DNA of 64,000 nucleotides from Cryptomeria japonica (lineage: Eukaryota > Streptophyta > Pinopsida > Cupressales > Cupressaceae), in assembly GCF_030272615.1 (NCBI RefSeq), contig NC_081406.1:164035521-164099520 (forward strand), read 5' to 3'. A program made the position numbers and the translations under genes. This document shows, in pieces, positions 1 to 11,468 of the stretch (the first letter of the stretch is position 1; each line of letters begins with the position of its first letter). The notes below the pieces were generated by a model. The model saw only the letters and a list, made by a program, of their open reading frames with translations, did not search any database and was not told the origin of the DNA.

Positions 1-344
1 AAAAACAACATTGCAAGTTGTTTGAAGGCCCCACTCTTTTGCACATGATTTTCTAGGATAGTAACAGTCAGGTTTTCATATTCTTTTGTCACTTTTGCTT
101 TGGAATGATTGATTTATATCGTATATTGGATTGTTTTTGAAGTTATTTTATCATTGTTACTTTAGATTATAACAAAATGATGATATTTTTTTTTTTTTGC
201 TTTGATCATGATTGATTTGTCTTGTATTTTGGTTTTTTTTAAAAGTTATTTTATTATTGTTACTTTATATTATAACAAAATGATGATCATTTGTTGTTTT
301 TTTTCTATTTGATTGTGGATTGTCATCATGATGTTATGTGTAGG
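1..344. other. AT-rich leader DNA with a short tandem duplication
   Basis: No coding potential is visible. Two imperfect copies of a unit of about 80-100 bp lie head to tail (about 107-186 and 210-288), both ending in a TTATAACAAAATGATGAT-type stretch and separated by a T-run. A YAG acceptor-like sequence at about 341-343 directly precedes the first recognisable transposase-like codons, so this stretch may be the end of an intron or the 5' flank of the decayed transposase gene. Confidence 0.5.
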
Positions 345-414
345 ACAATGGGAAAGAACAAGAGAGAACAAATGAACAAAAAGAGGCAGCAAAGGAAAGA
401 CAAATGGAGCGTAT

Positions 415-711
415 ATGAGGAGATTACATGAAAGTACGTCATCTAATGCACCTAATGAAAGTGATGAACATTCAACAATTGAAATTGATATGATGAATGC
501 ACCAAATCAAAATGATCAACATACACCAATTCAAATACATATGATGAACGCACCTAATGAATGCAATGAACATGCACCATTTGAAAATGATTCGGTGAAT
601 GCACATGTTAATGAAATTGAAGAAGATATACCATTTGAATTTGATGTGATCAATGCACATAATGCACCTAATGAAAATGAAGAGCATGACCCAATCTTAA
701 TACCTTCTTAG
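415..711 (+). repeat. Degenerate NAPNE acidic repeats within the transposase N-terminus
   Basis: About five imperfect coding repeats of roughly 20-24 residues, each starting with a form of MNAPNENDEH followed by PIxI or PFxxD. They are acidic and rich in Asn, Glu and His. The DNA repeat unit is about 60-72 bp, which also leaves the opposite strand open. The repeats lie where a disordered N-terminal region would be expected. No domain is recognised. Confidence 0.6.
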
Positions 712-1206
712 AATAATTCGTAGAAAACCAAAGTTCCTAATAGATATTGATGAAAATATTGTGAAGCAATGCATGATAAAATTTCCGAAAGAACTTGTAA
801 AAGAATGGTTAGAAGAATTTGGAATAACTATTTTGAAAACTTAAATCAAAGTGGAAGATGCCAATTAGTTGTTGAAATGATTAAAAATATTAAATTTAGA
901 GAGACAATGAAAATTTGGGGTTAAGAACATCCGAAAATAATAGTGAAAGAACCATTGTGAGAAATATTTTTTATGCATACCAAGCCATTGGTTCAAAATC
1001 ACACACTAAAGATGCTAATGTTACTCATTGTTTCCTCACATCAACCATAATGGGAAAGGAAATGAAAAAATCTTATTTAATAAGAAAAACAAGAAAGTCA
1101 TTAAGGATAAGTAGAACCACATTACACTATACCTTAGAGAGGCAAGAGAAAATCGAGGATCCTAACAATAATTCTCTTTGGGCATTCTCGGGTAGACTCC
1201 CACGCA

Positions 1207-1211
1207 AGGAC
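1207..1211. repeat. Target-site duplication AGGAC, left copy
   Basis: AGGAC immediately left of the solo LTR; it is repeated exactly at 2689-2693. The two copies fall in the same codon context of the interrupted transposase (RKD). Confidence 0.8.
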
Positions 1212-2688
1212 TATTGGCATATGTGCAGAGCATGATGACATGATGATATTGTATGTTGTCATTGATGTCAATATGCTGAAGTATGAAATGGTATATTGAA
1301 GAAAGCAAACTGGCAAGAGAACCAGTATGATGATGAGAACCGGTATATGTGAAAAGGTGAAGCGATATGTTAGTTCTAGGTGAACCGGTATGTTGGTATG
1401 AGAACTAGTATATGGAAGTTTTGCATGACTACCGGTTGGTAATCTCAACTTCAGGGTTTTCGGTTGATGCATTCCAAGCCTATGTGACTCAACCAATTAC
1501 ATCTTGTGATGAGTTAGCATTTTAATGAAGATCAGATAGTGTTGCCATGTCATCCTTGTGCGTGTGAAGGAATTCCTTGAGGATCTTGCATGGAGATTGA
1601 TCTTATCTACCTTGGGAATGCGTGAAGTCTCTGTAAATGTTGGAGAATGCATGATGGGTTATCAGCTTCCTGAAGTGGCAAATAATGAACGTTGGAGAAC
1701 GTCTTGAGATCTGTTCAAGACTGTTGTATTCAATGCAGTATGATTAATAGTCAAGATTGAACTGTTTGAATGGTAAAACCTAAATGTTTAGGGTTTAGGG
1801 TTTATGCTACCGACCTATCTGTTTCCTATAAGGTCGATGATGTTTTTCATTTTGAAATTGTTGGCAAATGTTATGTGTGTATCCCAGTGAGTGATACTCT
1901 ATTCTTGCCAGACTAGAGAAGTGTGTTGATACCTGCAGAGTGTGATTGCAAAATAAAATGAGCTAAAGTGGATCTGCCTTGGCATTGAGTGTTGTTATCA
2001 TATCAAAGTATTACCTGTTGACTTCTAACCATTTCAGCAGTTGGAAAATCCCTTAACTGGGTAGCTTTAATAGACTTTTGTGTAAATCCTTTAACAGGGT
2101 GACTCAATTCAATGAGTTCTTTAAATCCTCTTGCGAGGTAGCCTTTAACAGGGTTCTAACCTTTAACCGGATATTTATCCATCCCTTAACTGGGTGATCC
2201 CTAGCAAAACCTATTGTAATAGTCTTTAATCAAACTAGGCTCCTAATAGAGCGGACTTCAAAAGAGTTCAAAGAACAACTTGTGGGTATTCATCCCCACT
2301 ATGGTTATTCCCAGTTGGGTTTCCATGTGAAAAATAAGTGTGTCATGTGTGATGCTTTTCATGTGTTTCTTTAATATTCTTTGTCAGGTGGTAAAGCATG
2401 TTGAACCGGCAGTCATTATATTTCTGATGATAGATTACTTGTTTATGCATAAGGGTGAAGTGGAAATGAGGTATTAGATTGTGTGCAAAGCTAAGAGTTA
2501 GCAGTTTATGTCTTTCACATTCTCACTGTGATTTACTGGTAGTAATATGATTTAGACTAGTGTTATTGCTTGCCAGTCAAGTACAATGTTTGTAGTCAAA
2601 CTGATTCAGGGAAAGTGTTTTTGCCTGTCCTGATTCACCCCCCCTCTCAGTACCGGTTTGGTACTAACTGTTCATCATTAATTCATCA
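1212..2688 (+). mobile_element. Solo LTR inserted in the transposase gene
   Basis: A 1,477-bp non-coding insert flanked by a perfect 5-bp duplication AGGAC. It starts TATTGGCATATGTGC, which is TGTTGGCATATG with one G-to-A change, and ends in TTCATCA. The same TGTTGGCATATG start is seen in the LTRs of the element at 5599-12292 when read on the minus strand. Near the 3' end the string GATTCACCCCCCCTCTCAG also matches those LTRs. The interior holds degenerate TTAACNGGGT motifs (about 2040-2200). No internal region or second LTR is present, so it is best read as a solo LTR left by LTR-LTR recombination. Orientation is inferred from the match to the other LTRs. Confidence 0.75.
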
Positions 2689-4893
2689 AGGACAAGGTTG
2701 TTGTTGATGCACTAAGAATGTTAATTGAGAAACATTGGCATGAAAACACAAGGGTTTCACCTAACCAAAGAGATGTTGTTAGAAGGAATATTGGAATTAG
2801 TAATCATGAGCCACATCCAAAACACTATTTAGATACCACTCAAACACAATTTTATGAAAGGTTTCTTCAAAGATTTCCTCAGATTAAAATTAGTCAAAGA
2901 TTTTTTGAGATGACAAAACCTTTTTTGTTAAGATTAATCATGCACGTACTACATGTTGTTGTAGGGTCCATGTTGAATTTTCCATGCATTATGATATTTA
3001 TCACTATATATGTTGTACTTTGCACAATAATGATGTTTTGTAGGAATGTGGTCTACAAGCACCTCCTAAGTCGTTGAGAGAATTTATTTCAAGTGTACTA
3101 TGTAAATGAGATGATGGGTGCATTTACTATAAGATGATGTGTTTGAGAGGTTTTTGTCCTACATTTGACGGTTTGCAATAGCTGCATAGATGCCTACATC
3201 TGGATAGCACACATGAAGTTGGTAAGGAGTTTGTTTCTATTGGAAAATATAAGTCAGTCGAATATGGTGTTAAAGATGGAAAAGAATTAAAGAGGTGTGA
3301 GTTAGTGAAAAGGGATATATGCATAGTTGATTTTATGAAGATGTTTCAAGAGAAACTAGTGTATGAGTACATAGGTCACACACATAGAGCTAGATGGTTA
3401 GATGAGCAATTCAAGTTGTGTAAGGACACTTTCCCCTTCGACACTATTGTCTCTATCATTGATTTTGCTGAGAATTATACACTAAATCCACAAAATGAAG
3501 TACAATCTATGTATTACCACTCTACACAAGTTACAATTTTTGTACACATAGCATTCATGCATGCACATAATAGCACCGAGGAGGAAAAAAAGGTTATAAG
3601 AGAATATCACTTCTATATCAGCGACGATCATACTCATTCCATAGAGTTTGTGCAAGGATGCTTTACAATCTTCTATGATAGTTTAAGGGAAAGAGATATA
3701 AGATACAACCAACACTTAATATGGTTGGACAGTTGCACTGCAAAATTCAAGAATGCAAGGATGTTCTACTGGTTGACTAGGATGCATGTGACAAGTGGTG
3801 TACAACATTTTTAGAAATTCATTGAGGTAGGGAATGGAAAGGGAGAGCATGATGGTGCAAGAGCATGTGTGAAAATAGATCTTACCAGAGAGGAATTGAA
3901 GTACGAAGGTGGTGCAATGTTAATAAATGCATAAACAATTGTGCAATGGTGTAACTCTACGATGGGACCAGGTAATGCAGGTAAGTCTATGGTTTCTAGA
4001 TATTTTTGGTTAATACGTGAATCTAACATTGAAAACTATGTAGGTTGTTGTAAACTTACTGGATCAAGTGACATGCATTCATTTAGAAGTTCAAATACAA
4101 CATCACTAGTTTTTTATACTAGACAGATTGCATGCTTTTTCTCTTCGTGTGTGCATTTTGTGTGGGAATGTGAATCAAAAGAGTGGGTTGACCAATGGTC
4201 TTGTAGACCTTTGCAAACCCTAGATACATATCGACTTCCTAGAGCACTACAAATGAACCAGATTGAAGCATCAGTGGATTTTGACCATGTATCAGACATA
4301 GTTGAACCAAGTAAAGGGTTGCAATATGCTACAATTTTAAGCTTAATTTATTAGTATTAACTTATGTTTATTTTAGTATTAACTTATATCCTTCTATTAA
4401 ATAGCAGTCATGTATATGCAGTTATTTCGGATGAGAACAATGAAGAAGGAACATATTACTTTTTGTGTCATTGTATTGAGGCCAAAAAGAAATTGACTTC
4501 TACAGTGGTTGATGGAGAGGGTATTGAGTACCCAATAGGATCCGTTGTTGTGACAAGGACATGGCTTAGAAGGTACCGTTGTTGTGTCGAGTTGTATTGA
4601 GACCTCTTAAACTCATTTATTTAGCAATCGTTGTATTGATTTTGGCATTAAATTGTCCTTCTATAAAATTCAAGTACCCTATCAAAAATTCTAATGCCTA
4701 GTTGTTTGAGGACTTTGAGACACATAGACATATTCTTCATTACTCAAACCTTCTTGTTGCAACAAATATTCATTTGATTAAATATCATGGTAGACCTCTT
4801 AACAAGGATTTGTGGAAAGTTCGTGAATCAGACCATGAGGCAATACTTGAGATACTAAGGGTTAGAGCTGATCCAAAAGGTTCACTTGATTGA
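2689..4893 (+). pseudogene. 3' part of the decayed DDE-type transposase gene (catalytic region)
   Basis: Continues the reading frame broken at 1211. Order: KHWHENTRVSPNQRDV and HYLDTTQTQFYERFL; a one-base loss in a T-run near 2928; then a Cys-rich stretch (TTCCCRVHVEF, and CLRGFCPTFD near 3140) that may bind zinc. Next come IIDFAENYTLNPQNEVQS (about 3449), FYISDDHTHS, HLIWLDSCTAKFKNA (about 3716) and GNGKGEHDGARACVK (about 3830). DFAENY, IWxDxCxxxFK and GKGxxDGxxxxVK are the pattern of a widespread eukaryotic DDE-type transposase-like family; the Asp residues in the first two are candidate catalytic residues. The C-terminal part is YYFLCHCIEAKKKL, VDGEGIEYPIGSVVV and ILHYSNLLVATNI. In-frame stops (TAG, TGA, TAG, TAG 3812, TAA about 3932) fit CAG, CAA or CGA changed by C to T. 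At least one GT-AG intron lies at 4311-4421, and a second probably at about 4590-4700. Inactive. Confidence 0.65.
4311..4421 (+). other. Intron in the transposase pseudogene
   Basis: Donor GTAAAG at 4311 and acceptor TATATGCAG ending at 4421, 111 bp, AT-rich. Splicing joins HVSDIVEP to IISDENNEEGTYYFL in one open frame, whereas reading through gives stops. This supports the intron directly. Confidence 0.6.
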
Positions 4894-5598
4894 TTTTGGG
4901 CCATCTAGAAGAATAATTCTACAATATGGTAGAATAATTTTGATAATTTTGTATATATCTTTTGCTAAACATTGTAACTTTTCTTTTTTGGATGTTCTCT
5001 ACATGCATATGAGTTGTAATGTGCATATGTAGATGCCAAATTTTGTATATAAAAACATCAATGAGTTGTAATGTGCATATTTAGATGCTAGATTTTATAT
5101 TAAAAACAACAATGAGCTGTACTGTGCATATCTAGATGCTAATTTTTGTATAAAAAAACAACAATGCGTTGTAATTTTGCATCTATGGGAGTTTGTCCGG
5201 TGATGGAGAGCAAATTTTAATAGTTGTTTCGGATTGGACGTTGTAATTTGCATATTTAGATGCAAATTTTTGTAAATATAAATAGTAATGAGCTTGATCG
5301 TTTATATTAGATGCCAAATTTTATATATGAAAGTGTCCATGGGGCTGATTTGCAAATTTTGAGAGCCCAAATTTGTACCATTTGATTATAAATACATTTG
5401 TAATAAACTTGTACCATTTGATTATAAATTTATACTATTTGATTATAAATAACCGAGTCTAATTCTGACATATGTTAAATAACTTGCAAATGGGTATCTG
5501 AATATGCAATTTTTTTCCAAGTGTTTTGGGAAAGTTTTGAGTTATTGTTGAATTACCCGATTTGAAGGGCTAGTAGGAATAGTTTGAAACCAAGAAAG
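4894..5598. repeat. 3' flank of the transposase with about 52-bp tandem repeats
   Basis: Non-coding. Imperfect units of about 52 bp start near 5011, 5063, 5114, 5166, 5238 and 5290. Each contains GTTGTAATGTGCATATNTAGATGC and a TTTTGTATATAAAAA stretch. The array decays to the right; 5340-5598 is AT-rich single-copy-looking sequence up to the LTR at 5599. Confidence 0.6.
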
Positions 5599-6429
5599 TG
5601 TTAGGAATCCCATAGATACTGAGAGGGGGGGGGGGGTGAATCAATATCTAACCGGTAATTAGAATTTCTTAATTTAAAACATGCAGAACATATTATAGCA
5701 GTGTACTGGTATGCAAGAAATAATGCAATAAACATAATTAAGAACATCCACATGAAAAACACACCATAACACAAGGATTTAACGAGGAAACCCGGTGTGG
5801 GAAAAACCTCACTGGGATTTGTGACCCACAATATTCACTCACTGGCCAATAAGAGAATATTACTTACAATAGGGGCCTGCACATGTAGGAAGGCCAACTG
5901 CCTAGAGCTCACTGCTCAATGGGAAGTCTCACTGACTTACAATGAGGATTATACAAATCCAATATCTTGTACTACTTTACAATAGCATCTATAATGCCAG
6001 ATCCAGTACCGGTTTCTTCTCTGCTTCTTACATAAACCCTTTAACCTATATTTCGCATAATAGGTCTACCTAATATTTTTCCTTATCGCTTACTACTCTC
6101 CTACAAAATTTCTACAATGATCTCTTTTATATATAAGAGTCATTTTAGAATTTGCCAAGTCGGCTTACAAAGCTTTTACAATAATAAAAAAAATATAATA
6201 TAACAAAATCCTGTCGGCCTCTATGCCAGTATACCTCCTTTCTTTGTGCTGGTGCCGGTAAACTGAGTGCCGGTGTAAAGTGTGATCTACTGATGCTGGT
6301 GCACTAACTTGTCGGTGTAATGTCTCGTCGATATAATGCCTTGCTGGTGCCATAGGATTGCAAGGTTGCCATCAATGACAAAACCTTCAATCACATACAA
6401 TGTCTCATCGGAGTGTGCATATGCCAACA
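5599..6429 (-). repeat. 3' LTR of the polymerase-less element
   Basis: 831 bp, ends TG...CA. It contains a long G-run at about 5623-5636 (minus-strand C-run followed by TCTCAGTA) and a minus-strand TATA-type box at 6126-6133. It is the copy next to the polypurine tract, so it is the 3' LTR of the minus-strand element. Confidence 0.85.
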
Positions 6430-6441
6430 ATCTCCCCCTTT
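6430..6441 (-). promoter_or_regulatory. Polypurine tract
   Basis: Minus strand reads AAAGGGGGAGAT directly before the LTR start TGTTGGCATATG. This is the position and composition expected for plus-strand DNA priming during reverse transcription. Confidence 0.8.
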
Positions 6442-6645
6442 GGCATTGATGGCAACACTCATGAGAAATTTCAAAAGTGTATCAAAAAATTATCCAAAAA
6501 AATGTGAAGTCCAAAAAAATGTTACCAAAAATGTGTGTGCTCCCCCTGAGCATATGATTCCGGTGATGTTGAATTTTCTCATCCCACTACTCCCCCTTTG
6601 GCATCAATGACAAAGGTTGTCAAGATGTCAGTAGAGTTTGTAGTT

Positions 6646-9600
6646 TCAACCTTGTAGCTGGGTAGTTACAATTTGAAATAGATATGCCAAAATCAAGTTT
6701 ATACTCTCCATAAACTTTTTACTATCTCTTAATGTTGTCTTTGTTCTCTTAGCTGTATCGGTGAGATGCTGCAAATGCTCTGCTGGTGTTTTCTGTCCCT
6801 GTATTAGTGCCTCAGATACTTCCTTCCGCAGTGATGCTAGATATTCCAATCTTGGACTCAGTTTTAATCTTAGATGTTTTTCCTTATTCACTATTTTCTC
6901 TTTTTCTCTTTCCAATTTAAGTAATTCTTCTTCAAAATTTGTTATCTTCTCCTCAAAAACTAATAGTGTATCAGGTGAGTTGACAAAATTATCTGCAAGT
7001 TTATTGATTTCATCCTGTACCTTGCTCATCTTCTTATCTATATCTACAGTCAAGAGGTTTGTCTTACAGGTGTCTTTGTACAGAGTTTTGTACTCTTTTA
7101 ATAAATTACACAATTTCAGTAGAAGTGTGTCAAAATCTCTGTTACACTTCTTTACTTGCTCATCAAAGAATTTCTGCTTTTCAATTTCTACTTTATCCTT
7201 CAATGTCTCTTCCTTTATTTTCTCAATGTTTTCTGTGATATATTTACACAAGGTATCAAGTTGTCCTAAAGAATCTTTATTGTCTATATTACAATTAGGA
7301 GCAATTACCTTCAAAATTGGTATGGTATCATCTATTGCCTTATAAGCTTGTGAGTTGTAGTATGTTATCTTTTTAATTGAATCTAATAGTACCTTAGTCA
7401 CATTAGTTGATTTGTAGCCTGATGATGAACCTACATTCTGAGTACCACCAGTGGAAGTAACCAAGCTTGTATTGACCTCTGGTAGGTCTGTTTGTGTCTG
7501 CATTTCCTTAAGCAATGGTTTTTCTACTTCTCTAGTTGCCGGTGGCACTGTTTCCTTATGAACCTATTCCTGTTTTTGTTGTTGTTCCTATTTAGGAGCC
7601 TTTTTCTCTATTTGTTGCATTGTCTCAGTCTGAGTTAGAGTCTCTACCTTTTTCTCTTTGTCTTCTACCGGTTTCTCTTGTGTGTTATCAGTTTGGTCAG
7701 CTACCAGAGGCTCACTAGCCATGTTAGTCTTATCAGCTGTATCTTTTTCTACCACAATGTTGATCTTTTGAGTATCAACATCCACAATATATAAGACTTC
7801 AGGATTAGGATTACCATCCTCTACATCCATACTTTCAGTTGTCGATTGATCTTCTGTACCTATTATTTTTACCGATGGAGTAATCAAAGGAGGTGGAGGT
7901 AAGTTGTCTTTAACCTTGATGCTAGGTGGTCCACCAACTTTACCTTTACCCTTGTCTCTTTCTTTCTGATATACCTTTATAGGTTTGTGACTCATGTATT
8001 CTTCTTGTTTTTCTTTTTCCACAAGGAAAATGTCCCATGCATTTTCTATCTCCTCAGTCACCTCATTAACTCTTCCAACCATTAAAGCAATGTGCCGGTG
8101 TGCAATAGAAAATACTGACCGAGTGGCTTGAGCAATTAAGTCATCAATTTCTTTGGGTGAATTCACCAGATATACAACAAGTAGCTTTTCAATTTTTATT
8201 TTCTTGTCCAGTTCTATTACTGCTTGTCTTCTTGCTTCTAGTCTCTTAAATAGTTCATCTGGAACTTCATTTACTACTTCCATCAAAAATTTCTTATACA
8301 TATCCATATGCAATATAACACTATTTTCTACTTGTTCTTTTTCATCAGCTGTCAGAGTGTCATATATTTTCGCTATATTCTTCAATTTGCCTTCCTCTGT
8401 AATTTCATTCAATAGTATGTCAAAAGGGGCCAAGTCCTTGTTTGTCCTCTTCTTCTTCTTGGGTGTCAGTTTCTTCTTCTTTGGTGTAGCCTTTCTTACC
8501 GAAGATCTCACTGCTTGTTTTTGTCTTGTCCTCCTAGGTAAGGGTGTGGTTGCTGGTGAGGGATCTCTTTTCCTTACAACTCTTTTGAAAGTTGCAGGCA
8601 TGTCACTCTCCGAAGAAGTACCTACCGGTGATAGGTGAGTTTCAGGTTGTGGAGCTGCTAACTCATCCTCTGTTATACCGGTTTGTTTTAACACATCTTC
8701 TTTGATGGCCTTTGCTTGTCTGGAACCTTTTCTTACAACTACCTCAACCTTTTTCACTCTTTTCTTAGATTGTATTTGGCTTTCAATAGTTTCTACACTA
8801 CCAAATACTTCTTCCTTAGGTTCTTTAGGGGCTTCCAAAAGTGCTTTAGCATATGTTTTAATTATATGATCATCTATTTCATAGCCCATCTCTGTTACCC
8901 AAATTGTCCTAGGGATGACTGCTTCCATGTAGATCTCATCCTTCTTGATTACAAAGCATATTTCATCCTTATATTTGTAAACAATCTTTTGTGATAGTTG
9001 AATTCTTTTCTTCATTTTGACTTTTAGTGCTTGAAAGAAATCATGAATATTCTTTTCCTCATCTTCTCCCATATTATTGAATAGTTCGGTTAACTGTTTA
9101 CCTATCGGTATATCATATCCAAGTTCTTTGTAGCCTATACCGGGAACCTGTTTGGTTATATGTAGCATCAGACATACTAGCAGATTTTCAAACCTGAAAG
9201 TTCCTTTCTTGTCCTTCTTAATCTTTCCTAGGTTGTCAATTAATTCGTCCTTTAACCACTCACATATATCAATCTTTGCATTATCTGTGACCATATCATA
9301 AGCACTCTTAATGCATAAACTTGAAACTGAATTGAGTCTATTTGCATGAGTAGCTTTATACCCTAATATCATGTTGATAAATCTCACATTAATGTCTGTT
9401 ACATCATTTACTCTTAAGGACCTTTTGTCGGATGTTGCACTAGTTAGGTTTGTAACTAGGTCATTGGATACCTTCTTAGTTTTATCTAGCCTTTTACCGG
9501 TGGTCGGTAACCCTGTGACAACTTTCATAGCTTCCTTGGTGATTTTGTGAATTGCATCTAGCCAGAAAAATTCACCATGTACCCTGCTTAAGACTATCCT

Positions 9601-9936
9601 AATCACATCCTTGGGGAATTCAGGAATGCTAAGGATGTCTGTAAATCCTAGGGTTTCAATGATCTTGTGTTCATCTTTTACATTGTCGAATTCATCACAT
9701 ATGATAGTTTTAAACATGGTTTTAATCTCTTCATCTCCTAGTTCCTCAATGTTACAGTGAATGTAAATTTTGGGGTCTTCAGCATAAACAACTCCCTTAG
9801 GAATTTGTGAAAAAGCACCTAAGGTATCATCTTTCTTTGCTACCTCGGGAACTAGCTAAAATATGGGCCTAGGTCTTTTTATAACTTTGACAGTAGTAGG
9901 GTTTTCTATATATTCAATTGCAGAGGTGGATGCCAT
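6646..9936 (-). pseudogene. Long element-encoded protein of unknown function (1,096 codons, three amber stops)
   Basis: One frame runs from ATG at 9936 (MASTSAIEYIENPTT) to a stop at 6646, interrupted only by three TAG codons (about 9857, 7588 and 7554), each explicable as CAG changed by C to T. The N-terminal third is globular-looking, with WLDAIHKITKEAMKVVTGLP near residue 125; this weakly recalls the plant-transposon-protein domains carried by many plant retroelements. The middle has a very basic patch with TPKKKKLTPKKKKRTNKD (candidate nuclear localisation signal), then acidic and Pro-rich stretches (PPPPLITPSVKIIG). The last 300 residues are Glu/Lys-rich and probably coiled coil (EEKITNFEEELLKLEREKEK). 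There are no RT, integrase or protease motifs. It lies downstream of the Gag-like gene on the same strand, so both would be read from the 5' LTR. Function unknown. Confidence 0.7.
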
Positions 9937-10377
9937 GATGAAATACCTTTTACTGCCTTTAGGATGGATGATTGCTTGAAGTGTTCTTGCCTCTTGCTTG
10001 AAATGCCTTAGCTCAGAATCTTCGCGCTCTTCATAGGTTAGAAATCTCAGTGAGGTGGAATGGAGCCAAAACCTCAATTTTATAGTGTCTTTTTGCCATC
10101 TACCATATTAAATGCATGCCGGTTAAGTATTCACTTAACATTGTTTGCCGGTAACAAGTAATTTCCAACTTCTTATCTCTAGCCGAGGGAATAATAGCAC
10201 ATGTCTCATTAGATTGCCAAACCCTCAAGGAAACTTTCTTCAATTCGATGAAGAAATTCCTACCGGTGGAGCATTGTTCTATCCTATCGGTGAAGCATCA
10301 CTCTGTCCTGCTGGTGAAGCAATGATTGGTTCTACCGGTGGAGGAGTATTCCCAATATTTAGATCAGCTTTTCTAAT
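9937..10377 (-). other. Linker between the Gag-like frame and the long unknown frame
   Basis: The Gag frame continues past its apparent stop into a Pro/Ser-rich segment (NTPPPVEPIIASPAG) with further TAG/TAA stops. About 10080-9937 then shows only short frames up to the ATG at 9936. It reads as a decayed Gag tail or the untranslated spacer before the second gene. Confidence 0.4.
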
Positions 10378-11397
10378 CTATTGTTTTGATAATTCTTTCT
10401 TAACCTCTTCAACTTTTTCTTTACCCTTCAAGTTAGAACTTTTGTTATCTACCGGTGATCCTTTACTTCTACAAAATTTTGCAATATGCCTAATCTTTTT
10501 ACATACATAACAAGTCACATTATTCTTCTGAATAGCTTTCCCATAACCTATGCCGGTTTGTGTTCTGCATTGATTAGATAAATGTCCAAATCTTCCACAA
10601 ACATAACATCTCACATTCATTCTGCAATTTTCAGAGTTGGGACCAACTTTGTTGCATTTTGAACATTGACCGGTGGGTGTGTTGATATTCTGATAATTTC
10701 TAGATCTACATTCATTTGCTCTTTGACCATACTTATTACAGTTAAAGCATTTTCCATTGAATTTATAAGCATTAGGTTGTCTTACCAGTTTGTTGTGATC
10801 CTGAGTATTTGCTGTACCAGAGCTTTCACCAACTTCAAAGCCAATTCCAGAAGTGTCACCTTTAGGTTTTTTATTCTTCAGTAAGGTACCAAGTTCCTCT
10901 GAGGTTTTCTTGTATTTTTCTTTATGTTGATTTGCAGTTTCTAGTTCTCTTTCTAAGACCTATTTCTATCTCATCAGTTCATTGGAGTCATTCTGAGTGT
11001 GCATCAGATCTGTCTTCAACATGTCATTTTCATAGCTAAGTCTTGTGTTCTCATTTGTTGCATCACTTAGTCTTCTAGTCAATTCTTCTTCATTCTTCTT
11101 CCTATCCTCAATCTCTTTGCAAAATCTCATAGTCATATCCTGCATCTCATTCTTTGTTGTCATGTTCTCTTGTTTCAGCTTGCTTATCTGATCATTAAGT
11201 GATTCCTTTTCATCATTCTCATTTTGCAACTTTTCACAAAGTTCTCTTCTCTTATTTCTTGCAACAGTAAGATTCTCTTGAAGTGCCTGAATGATATCCT
11301 GAGTTGCCCTTAAATCATCTTCTAGTTTGATATTTTTCAATTTTTCTGTATCATAGTCTGAAAGAGCTCCTTCAAGTTGCTTCATTAGATTTTCCAT
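10378..11397 (-). pseudogene. Gag-like protein: coiled coil plus four zinc knuckles
   Basis: The start is placed at MENLMKQLEGAL (11397), about 60 nt downstream of the primer site. Residues 1-140 form a strongly heptad-like coiled coil (KLKNIKLEDDLRATQDII, NDQISKLKQENMTTKNEM). After two TAG codons (CAG changed by C to T, near 10965) the same frame continues to four CCHC-type knuckles: CFNCNKYGQRANEC (His replaced by Gln), CSKCNKVGPNSENC (His replaced by Pro), CYVCGRFGHLSNQC (intact) and CYVCKKIRHIAKFC (intact Cys and His). A nucleocapsid role, binding element RNA, follows from the family. The usual large capsid-type (UBN2-like) domain of copia Gag is not evident before the coiled coil, so this Gag is short. 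It is probably the remnant of a Gag specialised for a non-autonomous element. Confidence 0.7.
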
Positions 11398-11454
11398 TTT
11401 TACCGGTGTTAAGATCTTCCTCAAGCTGTTAGGCTTCTGAAAATAGAGGACCAA

Positions 11455-11466
11455 GCTCTGATACCA
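11455..11466 (-). promoter_or_regulatory. tRNA-iMet-type primer-binding site
   Basis: Minus strand TGGTATCAGAGC begins 2 nt inside the 5' LTR end. This 12-mer is the standard plant primer site complementary to the 3' end of initiator-methionine tRNA, and it fixes the element's orientation. Confidence 0.9.
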
Positions 11467-11468
11467 AT

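Larger units (their letters stand above)
345..1211 (+). pseudogene. 5' part of a decayed DDE-type transposase gene
   Basis: Upstream half of the broken transposase gene that resumes at 2689. From about 352 a basic stretch (MGKNKREQMNKKRQ) is followed, after a frame change, by MRRLHES at 415 and an acidic region to 711. A decayed stretch (IDENIVKQCMIKFPKELVKE) follows, then a 915-1211 block containing ERTIVRNIFYAYQAIGSKS and ending in GRLPRKD. Several frameshifts and stops interrupt it. The link to the downstream half rests on the solo LTR at 1212-2688: removing it and one copy of the 5-bp duplication joins GRLPRKD to KVVVDALRMLIEKHW in the same frame (the insert of 1,482 bp is a multiple of three). 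I cannot name the superfamily with confidence; the downstream half carries the diagnostic motifs. Confidence 0.6.

Noticed and set aside
6761-8994. Plus-strand frames of 92-194 codons
   Set aside because: They are shadows opposite the long minus-strand protein; Ser/Phe-rich composition mirrors Lys/Glu codons on the other strand.
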